Shown here piece by piece: positions 15,960 through 22,939 of a stretch of 28,142 bases of DNA (its first letter is position 1; each line of letters begins with the position of its first letter). The notes under the pieces are model-generated. The model did no database searches. It saw only the letters and a list, made by a program, of their open reading frames with translations, and was not told where the DNA came from. A program made the translations under genes and the position numbers. Source of the DNA: a virus; IMG/VR virus record IMGVR_UViG_3300035670_001031, positions 1 through 28,142 of that record. The stretch is one strand, 5' to 3'.

Positions 15960-16186
15960 CCGCTGTTGACCAAGTGTGGCTTGCCATTGCATACGTCAAG
16001 AAGTTCATCAAGGACGCTCGTGACTGGTTCCGCAATGACCCAGACCTGCGTTACCGCCTGTATGCCATCGCTCAGGCTGCACTCGCGCTGGCTGTGATCT
16101 ACGGCCTGCTGACCGCCGCGTACGCGAATGCGTGGCTGGTTCTGGTGATGGCCGTACTGAACGTGTCTCGCAAGAACGTGTACTGA
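15956..16186 (+). CDS. Small two-segment membrane protein, holin candidate (76 aa)
   Basis: ATG overlaps the upstream stop (ATGA). The N-terminal half is amphipathic and basic (AYVKKFIKDARDWFRND). The C-terminal half has two closely spaced hydrophobic stretches (AIAQAALALAVIYGLL and AYANAWLVLVMAVLNV) and ends with SRKNVY. Size, topology and location match phage holins, which permeabilise the inner membrane at lysis. The assignment rests on topology and context only. Confidence 0.65.
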   Translation: MTAVDQVWLAIAYVKKFIKDARDWFRNDPDLRYRLYAIAQAALALAVIYGLLTAAYANAWLVLVMAVLNVSRKNVY

Positions 16187-16188
16187 TC

Positions 16189-16284
16189 GTGCTGCTTGTA
16201 GTCGGTTTCATCCTCGGACTGCTTCTCGGCTACACGTTCTTCTGGCTGACGATTGGCTGGAAGGTAATACAAGCCGAAGACTGA
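16189..16284 (+). CDS. Transmembrane microprotein (31 aa) at the end of the late operon
   Basis: GTG at 16189 lies two bases after the preceding stop, and the frame ends with TGA at 16282-16284. The product is almost entirely one membrane helix (VVGFILGLLLGYTFFWLTI) with a short polar tail KVIQAED. Tight spacing, composition and place just before the terminator support translation. It could assist the holin genes. It is short, so chance cannot be excluded. Confidence 0.5.
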   Translation: MLLVVGFILGLLLGYTFFWLTIGWKVIQAED

Positions 16285-16300
16285 CCGCAACAAACAAGAA

Positions 16301-16332
16301 GGGCCTCCCCGTTTTGGGGAGGCCCTCTTTTT
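16301..16332. terminator. Convergent bidirectional intrinsic terminator
   Basis: GGGCCTCCCC (16301-16310) and GGGGAGGCCC (16316-16325) form a perfect 10-bp stem with loop GTTTT, followed by TCTTTTT on the plus strand. On the minus strand the stem is followed by TTCTTGTTTG. It sits between the last late gene and the last early gene, so it can end transcripts from both sides. Confidence 0.93.
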
Positions 16333-16344
16333 GTGTTTCTGGAC

Positions 16345-16668
16345 TTAGCCCATGGCAGCCAGTCGCTCGTTCGCATACTCACGAATGTCCAGCAGGCTGA
16401 TCGTCGCCAACTCCGCATAGGCGCGAGTGACGGAGACGAGTGCCCGGATCACTTCGGCCTCGGGGTCGTCGGCGCTGATGGTGACTGGCCCTTCGGCCAG
16501 ACGCTCCACGAGGGCGTCGCCCTCGATGACTGCGCCTTCGGCTTCCTGCGCCAGCGTCGGCAGCGGTGATGGCTTGGGAATGTCGTTCACTTCAACTTGT
16601 CCGTTCGGGGCCGTCTTGATGACTTCTTTGGGGGCGGGCATTTGGATGATCTTCGCATCTTCACTCAT
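16345..16668 (-). CDS. Small acidic protein of unknown function (107 aa)
   Basis: ATG at 16668 has AGAAAGAG upstream on the minus strand. The product has a polar, Pro-rich N-terminus (KIIQMPAPKEVIKTAPNG) and a helical acidic C-terminus (EAEVIRALVSVTRAYAELAT, LLDIREYANERLAAMG). No motif is recognised. It is the last gene of the leftward operon, separated by a 36-base gap from the gene before it and lying directly against the convergent terminator. Confidence 0.65.
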   Translation of the reverse strand: MSEDAKIIQMPAPKEVIKTAPNGQVEVNDIPKPSPLPTLAQEAEGAVIEGDALVERLAEGPVTISADDPEAEVIRALVSVTRAYAELATISLLDIREYANERLAAMG

Positions 16669-16704
16669 GGAATCGCTCTTTCTGGATTGGTGTACTGAGA
16701 GGGT

Positions 16705-16986
16705 TTACGAGGCCTGTAGGGACTCGGACTCCACATGCGGACAGTGGCCCGTCACATCCACTTTTTTGGGCTGCTCAGCAGCGCTCCTGAGTGAGGCTGC
16801 TGCTGTTCTCACGCGCCATTGGCGCTCTGGCTGCGGCCACGTCTTCGCCTGCTCGCAAGTGTGCGAGCCGCGGACAATGAGCGACTGCCATTCTACGTGG
16901 CACCAAGGGCACCGTCCATCCTCTGTGCCGTGGTAGGCGCAATGGTTGTGCTCGGGACATTGGGGCTTGGCGCAGGAGAGGATCAT
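16705..16986 (-). CDS. Cys/His-rich small zinc-binding-type protein (93 aa)
   Basis: The ATG at 16986 overlaps the upstream stop (ATGA); the frame extends further, but this start fits the coupling pattern of the operon. The N-terminus is dense in possible zinc ligands: CAKPQCPEHNHCAYH, then RCPWCHVEW, then a later SHTCEQ. The remainder is basic and ends with GHCPHVESESLQAS. It may be a zinc ribbon that stabilises a small nucleic-acid or protein-binding fold. No function can be assigned. Confidence 0.6.
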   Translation of the reverse strand: MILSCAKPQCPEHNHCAYHGTEDGRCPWCHVEWQSLIVRGSHTCEQAKTWPQPERQWRVRTAAASLRSAAEQPKKVDVTGHCPHVESESLQAS

Positions 16987-17540
16987 GCGTCGCCCCCGTC
17001 CGGCGTCAGGAGGGCGCGGAGGGCTCGCTGTGCGTCGAACCGGAGGGCCGACCATTCGCCGTAGGCAATGTGTCCCTCGGTTGTGCCGTCGTAGTCCTCA
17101 TCCGGCGGCTGGGGCAACGCTTCCCATCTGTCGGCCAGCGCCGTGATGCCGTCGCGCAGGGCTTGAAGTGCTTTCTCCGCTCCCTTACGCCTCTCTGCCT
17201 CTTGATGACCGAGCAACTCGACCTCGGTGTATGCCGCCCCTTGCGCTCGGGCCTTGGCTTCCCAGTCGTCCCGTTCCTCGGTCAGTCGCCGGACCTCGGC
17301 CTCGGCGCCGAGGCACCGCGCGTCTCCGCTAGTCGCAAAACCGCAGAACGACGACACCCTGCCCATCCGCGCGATCTGCGCCCGCGCTTCGTCTCGTTCG
17401 CGGATCAGAGCGAGAACAGCGTCAGGGGAACACGCCTCGATGAAGGCGTTGACCGCTGGGTGGCTCAGGTCCACGTCGTAGTCGAGTGGGTACGCCTTGG
17501 CCGCTTGTGCCAGCGCCGCGAGGTCGATTTCGTCAGTCAC
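16983..17540 (-). CDS. Coiled-coil protein, Ead/Ea22-like (185 aa)
   Basis: GTG at 17540 overlaps the upstream stop (GTGA). Residues 36-60 contain CSPDAVLALIRERDEARAQI, a phrase common to Ead/Ea22-like phage proteins, followed by a long helical region (AEAEVRRLTEERDDWEAKAR, then EAERRKGAEKALQALRDGI) that should form a coiled coil. The C-terminal part is acidic. Ea22-type proteins are early accessory proteins without a settled function. Confidence 0.6.
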   Translation of the reverse strand: MTDEIDLAALAQAAKAYPLDYDVDLSHPAVNAFIEACSPDAVLALIRERDEARAQIARMGRVSSFCGFATSGDARCLGAEAEVRRLTEERDDWEAKARAQGAAYTEVELLGHQEAERRKGAEKALQALRDGITALADRWEALPQPPDEDYDGTTEGHIAYGEWSALRFDAQRALRALLTPDGGDA

Positions 17541-17797
17541 GCTGTCCCCGTCCAGAAAGGCCGTCCATAGGCACGAACCGGCACATCGGAAATCCCAGCC
17601 TTCGTCAACCGGCTTGTCAGACAGTGGGCGCAGAGGTAGCCGCCACTTTCACCGTCTCTGCTTTGCGGTGAAATCTGTTCCCACACCGCGTTCGGGATGA
17701 TCAGATCAACCCATCCTTCATCCCACATGGACGGGCATCCGTCGCATCCACGGTGCTTGCGTCCCACCAGCGCCGCGAGGTCGTCGGTGTCGGTCAT
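17537..17797 (-). CDS. Small CxxC protein of unknown function (86 aa)
   Basis: ATG at 17797 overlaps the upstream stop (ATGA). Two CxxC pairs (GCDGC at 18-22 and LCAHC in the second half) flank a WVDLIIPNAVWEQISPQ segment, suggesting a small zinc-bound domain. The pattern of a paired-Cys start, an IIPNAVW-type core and GGYLCAHCL recurs in short phage proteins I have seen without known function. Confidence 0.65.
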   Translation of the reverse strand: MTDTDDLAALVGRKHRGCDGCPSMWDEGWVDLIIPNAVWEQISPQSRDGESGGYLCAHCLTSRLTKAGISDVPVRAYGRPFWTGTA

Positions 17798-18024
17798 GGC
17801 TTCTCCCCATCAATGTCAGGACCGGCCAGCGAGACGCCAGCGCTGGCGTTGAAGAAGCCGCCCCAGCGGGCCGGGCTGATCTTCACGGCATCCATTTCGC
17901 ACACCGGCCAACCCTTGATCCGCCCGTAGGCGTGGGCGGTCCTCTCCATGCGCTCGTACAACTCGCGCAGGGATTCCTTGCCGTCAGTTGTCAGGGTGAC
18001 TTCGCCTCGTCGCACGGCACTCAC
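17794..18024 (-). CDS. Small protein of unknown function (76 aa)
   Basis: GTG at 18024 overlaps the stop of the gene before it (GTGA). The product has a helical middle (DGKESLRELYERMERTAHAY) and a short C-terminal tail (SLAGPDIDGEKP). No motif or membrane segment is recognised. It is accepted as a gene because of the tight coupling on both sides. Confidence 0.6.
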   Translation of the reverse strand: MSAVRRGEVTLTTDGKESLRELYERMERTAHAYGRIKGWPVCEMDAVKISPARWGGFFNASAGVSLAGPDIDGEKP

Positions 18025-18434
18025 CAGTCCCTCGCATCTTGTTGCCGTGTTGCAATCTCCCGATCAAGGTAGGCACGCGCCTTGCGCAGGTCCTCAAGGG
18101 CGTTGCCCTTGCGGTCTGCCCGTGCCACGTACTTGACGACGTTGCCTAGGCGGTAGCCGAGGCCCCATGCGTCGATGGCATCCCACACTTCGACCCGGCT
18201 GTGGGTGTAGTGCTCGGGCCTCTCCACCGCGTCATACGAGTAGTACCCGTCGTCGTAGTCGGTGTCGTCCTTGCAGTCGCACCTTGCGCCGTGGAAGCCG
18301 TGCCAGTCGTCCGCATCGCGGACGGGCAACCCCTCTAGCGGGTTGTCGTTGGTGACCGGCACCGCCCGCAGGGCGGTCGCCAACTCGCGCGCCGCTTCTT
18401 CCTCTCGGCGCTTGCGCGCGTCTGTCGTTTCCAT
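18021..18434 (-). CDS. DUF3310 (SaV-like) protein
   Basis: ATG at 18434 lies two bases after the upstream stop. The N-terminus (1-30) is a charged helix. The C-terminal half carries the DUF3310 pattern: RPEHYTHSRVEVWDAIDAWG, then LGNVVKYVARADRKGN, then LEDLRKARAYLDREI. The family is widespread in phages, including T7-like and staphylococcal phages, and is sometimes labelled nucleotide-kinase-like without firm biochemical support. Its place in the early operon agrees with a nucleotide or replication role. Confidence 0.82.
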   Translation of the reverse strand: METTDARKRREEEAARELATALRAVPVTNDNPLEGLPVRDADDWHGFHGARCDCKDDTDYDDGYYSYDAVERPEHYTHSRVEVWDAIDAWGLGYRLGNVVKYVARADRKGNALEDLRKARAYLDREIATRQQDARDW

Positions 18435-18436
18435 CC

Positions 18437-19228
18437 TCAGAACTCCCTCTGTCCGCGCTTCTCGAAATCCATTTCCTTGGCCGTCACGTAACGCGCCTCC
18501 GCGTTCGACATGGCCCTACGACCGGCGGGCCAGCGGCCCGGTTCGTCCGGCTCCCGGTCGCTCGGGTCCTCGGTCAGCCACTTCGGGCCACCCAGTTCGT
18601 AGAACAGCCGCTTCAAAGCGGCCTCGTCGCGGCCATGCTGGGCAGACACGCTCACCCCGTCGTCGGCAGCCTGAGCGGCAAACTTCACGCCGAGCGCGTA
18701 CCGCTCAAAGAGGACGCGCTGATCGGCCTTCGGGATACGGGACAGGGCTCGGGAAATGTCGGCCATGGTTGCCATCCAGCCGCCGCCCTCGTTGAGGGCC
18801 TTGCCGCTGCGACCACTGGACTCCGACTTGGCCCACTTGGGTGGGTCGGACCACTCGGACTTGTTGTACACGGATGGCAGCAGGGACCGCAGCATCCCCT
18901 TCGTGTAGTAGAACTCATCCCCTAGCCGATAGCCCAGTTGGTCGGCTCTTGCTTTGCGGCCAAAGTAGTTCGCCTCGTCGTACAGGACGGCGCCGAGGAT
19001 GTGGAGGAAGCCCTCGTTGTCCTTCTCGTCATGCCAGCGGGCGATCTTCTTCGGGGCTGCGAGGACCCACTCCCACAGGACTTGCTTCACGTCGTCGGCT
19101 GTGACGAAGCCAGCGAAGCGGCGTCCCGCACGAGCGGACGCGGCTTCAACCTCATCCTCGATGACCTTCCAAAGGCCACTCGTGCGCAGGTGGATGAGCG
19201 CCTTATCGCGCCCAACATCCTCGGTCAT
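18437..19228 (-). CDS. Sigma-factor-like DNA-binding protein (263 aa)
   Basis: ATG at 19228 overlaps the previous stop (ATGA). Residues 40-100 (TADDVKQVLWEWVLAAPKKI, then FLHILGAVLYDEANYFGRKA) have the helical look of sigma-70 region 2. Residues about 155-215 look like region 4 with a helix-turn-helix: ISRALSRIPKADQRVLFERY, then FAAQAADDGVSVSAQHGRDE and ALKRLFYEL. Similar proteins in actinophages are annotated as sigma-like or HTH proteins. It may direct host RNA polymerase to phage late promoters. The match to region 2 is weak. Confidence 0.6.
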   Translation of the reverse strand: MTEDVGRDKALIHLRTSGLWKVIEDEVEAASARAGRRFAGFVTADDVKQVLWEWVLAAPKKIARWHDEKDNEGFLHILGAVLYDEANYFGRKARADQLGYRLGDEFYYTKGMLRSLLPSVYNKSEWSDPPKWAKSESSGRSGKALNEGGGWMATMADISRALSRIPKADQRVLFERYALGVKFAAQAADDGVSVSAQHGRDEAALKRLFYELGGPKWLTEDPSDREPDEPGRWPAGRRAMSNAEARYVTAKEMDFEKRGQREF

Positions 19229-19410
19229 GCTCCACCACCCTCACCGCGGTACGGGTTGAGGTCGTGGACGTGGGCGTGGTAGCCCTCATCCCAGACCCGC
19301 TCAAGTTCCCGCTGAACCACATCGAGAACCATGTCCAGCGTCTTGTGCGCGGGACGGGTGAAGGCCCCGCCGCTGACGCCGTGGATGATTTCCAGCAGTT
19401 TTTCCCTCAT
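19225..19410 (-). CDS. Small helical protein of unknown function (61 aa)
   Basis: ATG at 19410 and the following gene's ATG both overlap the neighbouring stops (ATGA on both sides), which defines this short gene. The product is helical and charged (MREKLLEIIHGVSGG, LDMVLDVVQRELERVWDEGY) with a His-rich C-terminal stretch HAHVHDLNPYRG. No family is recognised. Confidence 0.62.
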   Translation of the reverse strand: MREKLLEIIHGVSGGAFTRPAHKTLDMVLDVVQRELERVWDEGYHAHVHDLNPYRGEGGGA

Positions 19411-19832
19411 GCCGACACCCGCTCCTTCGCTCGTCGTGCTGCAAGTCGGTTGCACTCGCGGCAGCAGCGCCGCCCCTTGTAGATGTAGGTGTTCGCCTCG
19501 TCGTAGGGGTGCCCCCACTTGCATGTCGCACGGCGAGCCGCCTTCGCGGCGGGGCTCTCGCCCCGCAGGGTGTTCTCTCCGGGCGTCACCGGCTCCAAGT
19601 GGGCCGGGTTGACGCAATGCCGCGTTCGGCATAGGTGGTCCAGAACCATCCCATCGGGAATTGGTGCGACCATTTCCTCGTAGGCCAGCCGGTGTCCCGG
19701 TGCCGCGGTGCGGCTGTCGTAGAACCGCGCGTATCCATGCGCGGTTGGGGTGCCGAGCCAGAGCCAGCACCCATTCGGGCCGAATAGATTCACCTTGCTC
19801 CAAAAGCGCGGGGGGAGCGCTGGGCTAAACAC
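19407..19832 (-). CDS. Free-standing HNH endonuclease with zinc ribbon
   Basis: GTG at 19832 overlaps the metallophosphoesterase stop by eight bases. Residues 9-80 follow the HNH_3 pattern: RFWSKVNL, GCWLWLG, GHRLAYEE, then DHLCRTRHCVNPAHLEPV with Asp65-His66, Cys68, Cys73, Asn75 and His78. The C-terminal part has CKWGH and RRCCRECNRL, a likely second zinc site. Such genes are mobile nicking or cutting enzymes in phages; some homing endonucleases spread by cleaving related phage DNA. A paralogue is present at the right end of the operon. Confidence 0.88.
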   Translation of the reverse strand: MFSPALPPRFWSKVNLFGPNGCWLWLGTPTAHGYARFYDSRTAAPGHRLAYEEMVAPIPDGMVLDHLCRTRHCVNPAHLEPVTPGENTLRGESPAAKAARRATCKWGHPYDEANTYIYKGRRCCRECNRLAARRAKERVSA

Positions 19833-20589
19833 CGGCGACCTGACCTTTCACGATGTAGCGAAGGTCAGCGCTCGACTTGCGCCAGTCCTTCTCGTCAATG
19901 CGGATGACACCGAACGCCTGCTGCCAGTTCGCAGTCGAAGCCTTCAAGTAGTCGGCCTTCTTCATGTCCATCAAGTTCCCGACCTCGACGCCGTAGATGG
20001 TTCTGGTGGAACCGGCGAGGCCGATGGTGTGAGGGACGATCCCGGCACGGTGTGTGTGACCACACACCACCGACTTGCCCCAGACCACGCCAAGGTTCTT
20101 GGCGGTGCAGCCCGCAATGCGGGACATGGAGCCCTCGTCGCCATGGGCGAGCATCCAGCCGCGGGCGAACTCGTACGGTCTGCGGTGATAGGTGACGCCA
20201 ATGTCGTCGTACCTCAGAAGCGAGGGGATATCGAGAAGCCCCTTGGTCTTGATGAAGGGCGCTAGCGCCGGGGCGTACTTGCCGACGTACGTGGCAATAC
20301 GGTCACCGTGATTGGACCGAACGACATGGAACGGCTTGTTCCGACCCAGAGCCGCGCGAAACTCCGCCATGATGCGGGCGCACTGGTCGATATCACGAAG
20401 AAGCGTGTCGGCGTACTCACCAGCCATGCCCCTCTCCCACCGGGAAGGCTGCGGAGCGTCAAGTTCGTCCCCCACACAGAGCAGGCCATCGGGTTTCTCC
20501 TTCGCAATGAAGTCCACGACGGCCTGTACGGCCTTCGGGTCGTGGTACGGAATCTGCATGTCGCTGATCGCCACGTATGTCTTGGTCAT
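19825..20589 (-). CDS. Calcineurin-like metallophosphoesterase
   Basis: ATG at 20589 has an AGGA site upstream. The 254-residue protein has the metallophosphoesterase motif series: ISDMQIPYHD (Asp10; the second ligand His of DxH is Gln12), CVGDELD (Asp41), SNHGDR (Asn93, His94), LAHGDEG (His149) and CGHTHRAG (His178, His180). The Gln in motif I also occurs in other phage members as I recall, so activity may be retained. Substrates in this family range from nucleic acids to nucleotides. Its place among replication genes suggests a DNA or nucleotide processing role. Confidence 0.85.
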   Translation of the reverse strand: MTKTYVAISDMQIPYHDPKAVQAVVDFIAKEKPDGLLCVGDELDAPQPSRWERGMAGEYADTLLRDIDQCARIMAEFRAALGRNKPFHVVRSNHGDRIATYVGKYAPALAPFIKTKGLLDIPSLLRYDDIGVTYHRRPYEFARGWMLAHGDEGSMSRIAGCTAKNLGVVWGKSVVCGHTHRAGIVPHTIGLAGSTRTIYGVEVGNLMDMKKADYLKASTANWQQAFGVIRIDEKDWRKSSADLRYIVKGQVAGV

Positions 20590-20611
20590 GTTCGTCCTGT
20601 CTCCTCAGGCC

Positions 20612-20785
20612 CTACTTGGTTGTCTCGGTGACGGCTTTTTCGATCAAGGCGCGCAGGATTGCCACGCGCTCCGCGACCTCATGGATTCCGACGCTCGGGT
20701 CATGGCGGGCGGTCTGCTGGACCGCCAACTCAACGTCGCGGAGTTGGTGCAGGATGCGCGTCCACCACACGGCGATGGTTAGCAT
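20612..20785 (-). CDS. Small helical protein (57 aa)
   Basis: The ATG at 20785 overlaps the end of the TOPRIM gene by seven bases, and the frame runs to TAG at 20614-20612. The product is helical and mostly polar (RILHQLRDVELAVQQTA, then HEVAERVAILRALIEKAV) and could form a short coiled coil. It fills what would otherwise be a 170-base gap in a packed operon, which supports it. Confidence 0.6.
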   Translation of the reverse strand: MLTIAVWWTRILHQLRDVELAVQQTARHDPSVGIHEVAERVAILRALIEKAVTETTK

Positions 20786-21426
20786 GTGACATTCCCCTCA
20801 ACGCCAAGCGCCTTGCGGATCGCGTTGCGCCCTTCGGCCAGATACCAGTCAGTCACGTCGCCCTCTGGTGGCGCGATCAGAGTCGCGCCCCGGATGTCCT
20901 TGACGATCTTCTTCGCCAACTGCTGACCCGGATTGCCGTCCGTGGACACGTCGTTGTCGCACACCACGAGCAGACGCTCCACGTCCGCGAAGCAGCGCGG
21001 GTGGTGTTTCATCCACACGTTCGCACCGGGGACGCCCACCGCTGGGACGCCGATCACATGCGTCATCAAGACGGCATCCAGTTCGCCTTCCACTATCGCC
21101 ACGGTCGGTGCCCCCTGTCGGAGCACGTCCACCCCGTAGAGGCGGGGGTGCTGTCCGGGTAGACCCATGTACTTGGGTCCCTCGGCGCCCGGTGGACGCC
21201 GGAACTTGAGGCTGACGGTGTGCCCGTTGACCAGATACGGAATGACGAGCATGTCGCGGAAGTTCTCATGGCCCGGAAGGACCTCCGACGCGCAACCAAG
21301 GCGGCTTGAAGCCGCCGCTGCTGCCGTGATTCCGCGACTTTCCAGATACTCCACCGGAAGTGCTTGAGCGGCGTAAAAGTCCGTCGCTTCGTCCAGCATT
21401 TGTTGTTGTCGAGGCGACAAGATCAT
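20779..21426 (-). CDS. Primase TOPRIM subunit
   Basis: I chose ATG at 21426 (AGAGAG just upstream); a TTG at 21438 in the same frame is an alternative. The 215-residue product has an N-terminal helical part (SPRQQQMLDEATDFYAAQAL, then YLESRGIT), a catalytic-core lead-in (DMLVIPYLVNG) and a TOPRIM fold with IVEGELDAVL (Glu113, Asp117) and VVCDND (Asp157, Asp159). These match DnaG-type primases that make RNA primers for replication. The zinc-finger part is in the gene just upstream, in another frame, with an overlap of 161 bases. Confidence 0.85.
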   Translation of the reverse strand: MILSPRQQQMLDEATDFYAAQALPVEYLESRGITAAAAASSRLGCASEVLPGHENFRDMLVIPYLVNGHTVSLKFRRPPGAEGPKYMGLPGQHPRLYGVDVLRQGAPTVAIVEGELDAVLMTHVIGVPAVGVPGANVWMKHHPRCFADVERLLVVCDNDVSTDGNPGQQLAKKIVKDIRGATLIAPPEGDVTDWYLAEGRNAIRKALGVEGNVTC

Positions 21427-21682
21427 GCTCTCTAGCAAAACGAACCGCCTCCATGAAACTGATGTTGTAGTGCAGTCGCAGCAGGTCCCAAGCGGACCCC
21501 CAAGCGCCGCACGTAAAGCACTTGAACTTGTTCTCTCCGATACTCAGTGAGGCGGATGGGTGCGAGTCCTCATGAATCGGACACCTGACGTTCTGCCATC
21601 CGTCCCTGTGTTTCAGGGTGGTTGTCCCGCCGATGTGCTCGTAGACTTCGGCAATGTCTGGCGGGTCTGGGTAGCGACTCAC
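21266..21682 (-). CDS. Primase zinc-finger (CHC2) subunit
   Basis: GTG at 21682 overlaps the previous stop (GTGA). Residues 30-72 form a CHC2 zinc finger: CPIHEDSHPSASLSI (Cys34, His37) and FKCFTCGAWGSAWDLL (Cys55, Cys58). Homology-like sequence continues to about residue 87 (FMEAVRFAREHDL), after which the frame gives a Ser/Gly-rich tail while the TOPRIM gene takes over in the +1 frame. Translation either restarts at the TOPRIM gene or shifts +1 near TTT-GCT to make a full-length primase. Whether the tail is functional is unclear. Confidence 0.82.
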   Translation of the reverse strand: MSRYPDPPDIAEVYEHIGGTTTLKHRDGWQNVRCPIHEDSHPSASLSIGENKFKCFTCGAWGSAWDLLRLHYNISFMEAVRFAREHDLVASTTTNAGRSDGLLRRSSTSGGVSGKSRNHGSSGGFKPPWLRVGGPSGP

Positions 21683-21885
21683 GCAGAGCCGTCCCGCAGG
21701 GCGTAAGCAATAGCGTTGAGCAGGTCGGAAACCTTGAACCAGCCCTGCGCGAACTCGCCATCGTTGGACGCCAACGACAGGTGAACCTCGTGGTCGATGG
21801 TGTTGCCAATGCCGCCCGTGACTTCAAGGAACGTGTCGTAGGTGTCGTGGGATTTCATCCCGTTGCCGGTTGCGGCGATCCTCAC
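21679..21885 (-). CDS. Small protein of unknown function (68 aa)
   Basis: GTG at 21885 and the next gene's GTG both overlap neighbouring stops (GTGA). The product shows strand-like segments (HDTYDTFLEVTGG, EVHLSLAS) and a C-terminal helix (FKVSDLLNAIAYALRDG). No motif. The start codon and next two codons (GTG AGG ATC) repeat those of the upstream gene exactly. Confidence 0.62.
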   Translation of the reverse strand: MRIAATGNGMKSHDTYDTFLEVTGGIGNTIDHEVHLSLASNDGEFAQGWFKVSDLLNAIAYALRDGSA

Positions 21886-22265
21886 ACGCCGACCTTCTCC
21901 CGCACTCGCGCCCAGTGGGCGCCTCCGATGTGATCGCCAAGCGAATCGAGGCTGTCGAACTTTGCATCGACCGACTCGGACGACTTCATGGGGACCACGG
22001 CCACCGCACCGAATCCCGGCAGCCCGACGCGGCCTGTCTCGATGGCCTTCTGTGCTGCGTTGAATGTTGGGTATGGGCCGTAGCCCATGTAGAGGGGGCC
22101 AGACACGGGCGAGTTGTACTGACGCACGACGGCGAAGGTGTTGTCCTCGGCCCGCATCCTGTCAATGGTCTGGACGACCGCCTTGGCGGCTTCCTCGGCG
22201 TTGGCGAAGTCGCCCTCTTGGAGGACCTTGGCGCACTCGCGTAGATGGGTCGGCTTGATCCTCAC
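21882..22265 (-). CDS. Protein of unknown function (127 aa)
   Basis: GTG at 22265 overlaps the RNA ligase stop (GTGA). The sequence is helical at the N-terminus (HLRECAKVLQEGDFANAEEA, then VQTIDRMRAE), with a middle region rich in Tyr, Pro and Gly (PLYMGYGPYPTFNAAQKA). No membrane segment, signal or catalytic motif is seen. It is co-expressed with the RNA ligase. Confidence 0.65.
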   Translation of the reverse strand: MRIKPTHLRECAKVLQEGDFANAEEAAKAVVQTIDRMRAEDNTFAVVRQYNSPVSGPLYMGYGPYPTFNAAQKAIETGRVGLPGFGAVAVVPMKSSESVDAKFDSLDSLGDHIGGAHWARVREKVGV

Positions 22266-22867
22266 GCCGCGGCCCCCTTCGGGGCCTCGTCGCCCACGAG
22301 GGTGACCTTGAACATCTGGTTGGCAGCGTGATGGTGGATCACGATGCCCTCGGGGTCCTTGAATGCGGGCGCGGCGAGCGATCCCTCGTTGCGCAGAGCG
22401 TCGAGGGAGCGCTCGATCCAGAAGTCAGAGAACGGTCCCGAGTACAGAATCGGCACAACATCCAGTTGTGGGACAGCCGCCAAGTCCGCGAAGCCCCAGC
22501 GGTGAGTGTTGAACAGCGAGAATCGCTTGTGGTCCAGCCCGTAGCGGCGCTGGATACCAGCGCCCCACCACTCGCCAAAGTGGTATCCGGGGCCGAGTAG
22601 ATCGGCTAGGGCTGGTGCGTTGTCATAGACCCAGCGAGCGAAACCGAAGTTGTCGCTCCTTGGCGTGATCAGGCGAGTGCGCGACTGAGCGCCCACCTTC
22701 CACCAGTGCTCGCCGTCGTTGACGACAAAGGCATTCTCATCAGGAAGCCGTGGGTCGGTCGTCGGCTCGATGATAATCGCTGCGTTCGTGCCGTCGATCT
22801 TCTCCGTGATGACGATGTCCCGGTTGAGTCGGGCAATCTTCGGCCACGGCTTGAACTCGATCACCAC
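22262..22867 (-). CDS. RNA ligase, Rnl2/DRB0094-like nucleotidyltransferase
   Basis: GTG codons at 22867 and 22864 are both possible starts; the second overlaps the upstream stop as GTGA. The 201-residue protein has the ligase motifs in order: EKIDGTN (Lys23, the AMP-linked lysine), SRTR (62-65), HFGEWWG (Glu99), RFSLFN (115-120), DPEGIVI (Glu173) and MFKVTL (Lys187). These define the core of ATP-dependent RNA ligases, which seal 5'-phosphate to 3'-hydroxyl ends. No extra C-terminal domain is present, so it is a minimal form. With the kinase/phosphatase at the right end of the operon it could repair RNA cut by host defence nucleases. Confidence 0.87.
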   Translation of the reverse strand: MVIEFKPWPKIARLNRDIVITEKIDGTNAAIIIEPTTDPRLPDENAFVVNDGEHWWKVGAQSRTRLITPRSDNFGFARWVYDNAPALADLLGPGYHFGEWWGAGIQRRYGLDHKRFSLFNTHRWGFADLAAVPQLDVVPILYSGPFSDFWIERSLDALRNEGSLAAPAFKDPEGIVIHHHAANQMFKVTLVGDEAPKGAAA

Positions 22868-22938
22868 CGAGGGGTCCCCTTGTCATTGATGATGATGGCG
22901 AACGCCACCACGATGAGTACCGCGATTACAAGGCTCAT
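22861..22938 (-). CDS. Transmembrane microprotein (25 aa)
   Basis: ATG at 22938 lies one base after the stop of the preceding gene, and the frame ends at TGA 22863-22861, overlapping the ligase start region. The product is a single hydrophobic helix (LVIAVLIVVAFAIII) followed by NDKGTPRW. Tight junctions and strong hydrophobicity favour translation, but the length leaves doubt. It would insert in the membrane; no function is known. Confidence 0.5.
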   Translation of the reverse strand: MSLVIAVLIVVAFAIIINDKGTPRW

Positions 22939-22939
22939 G

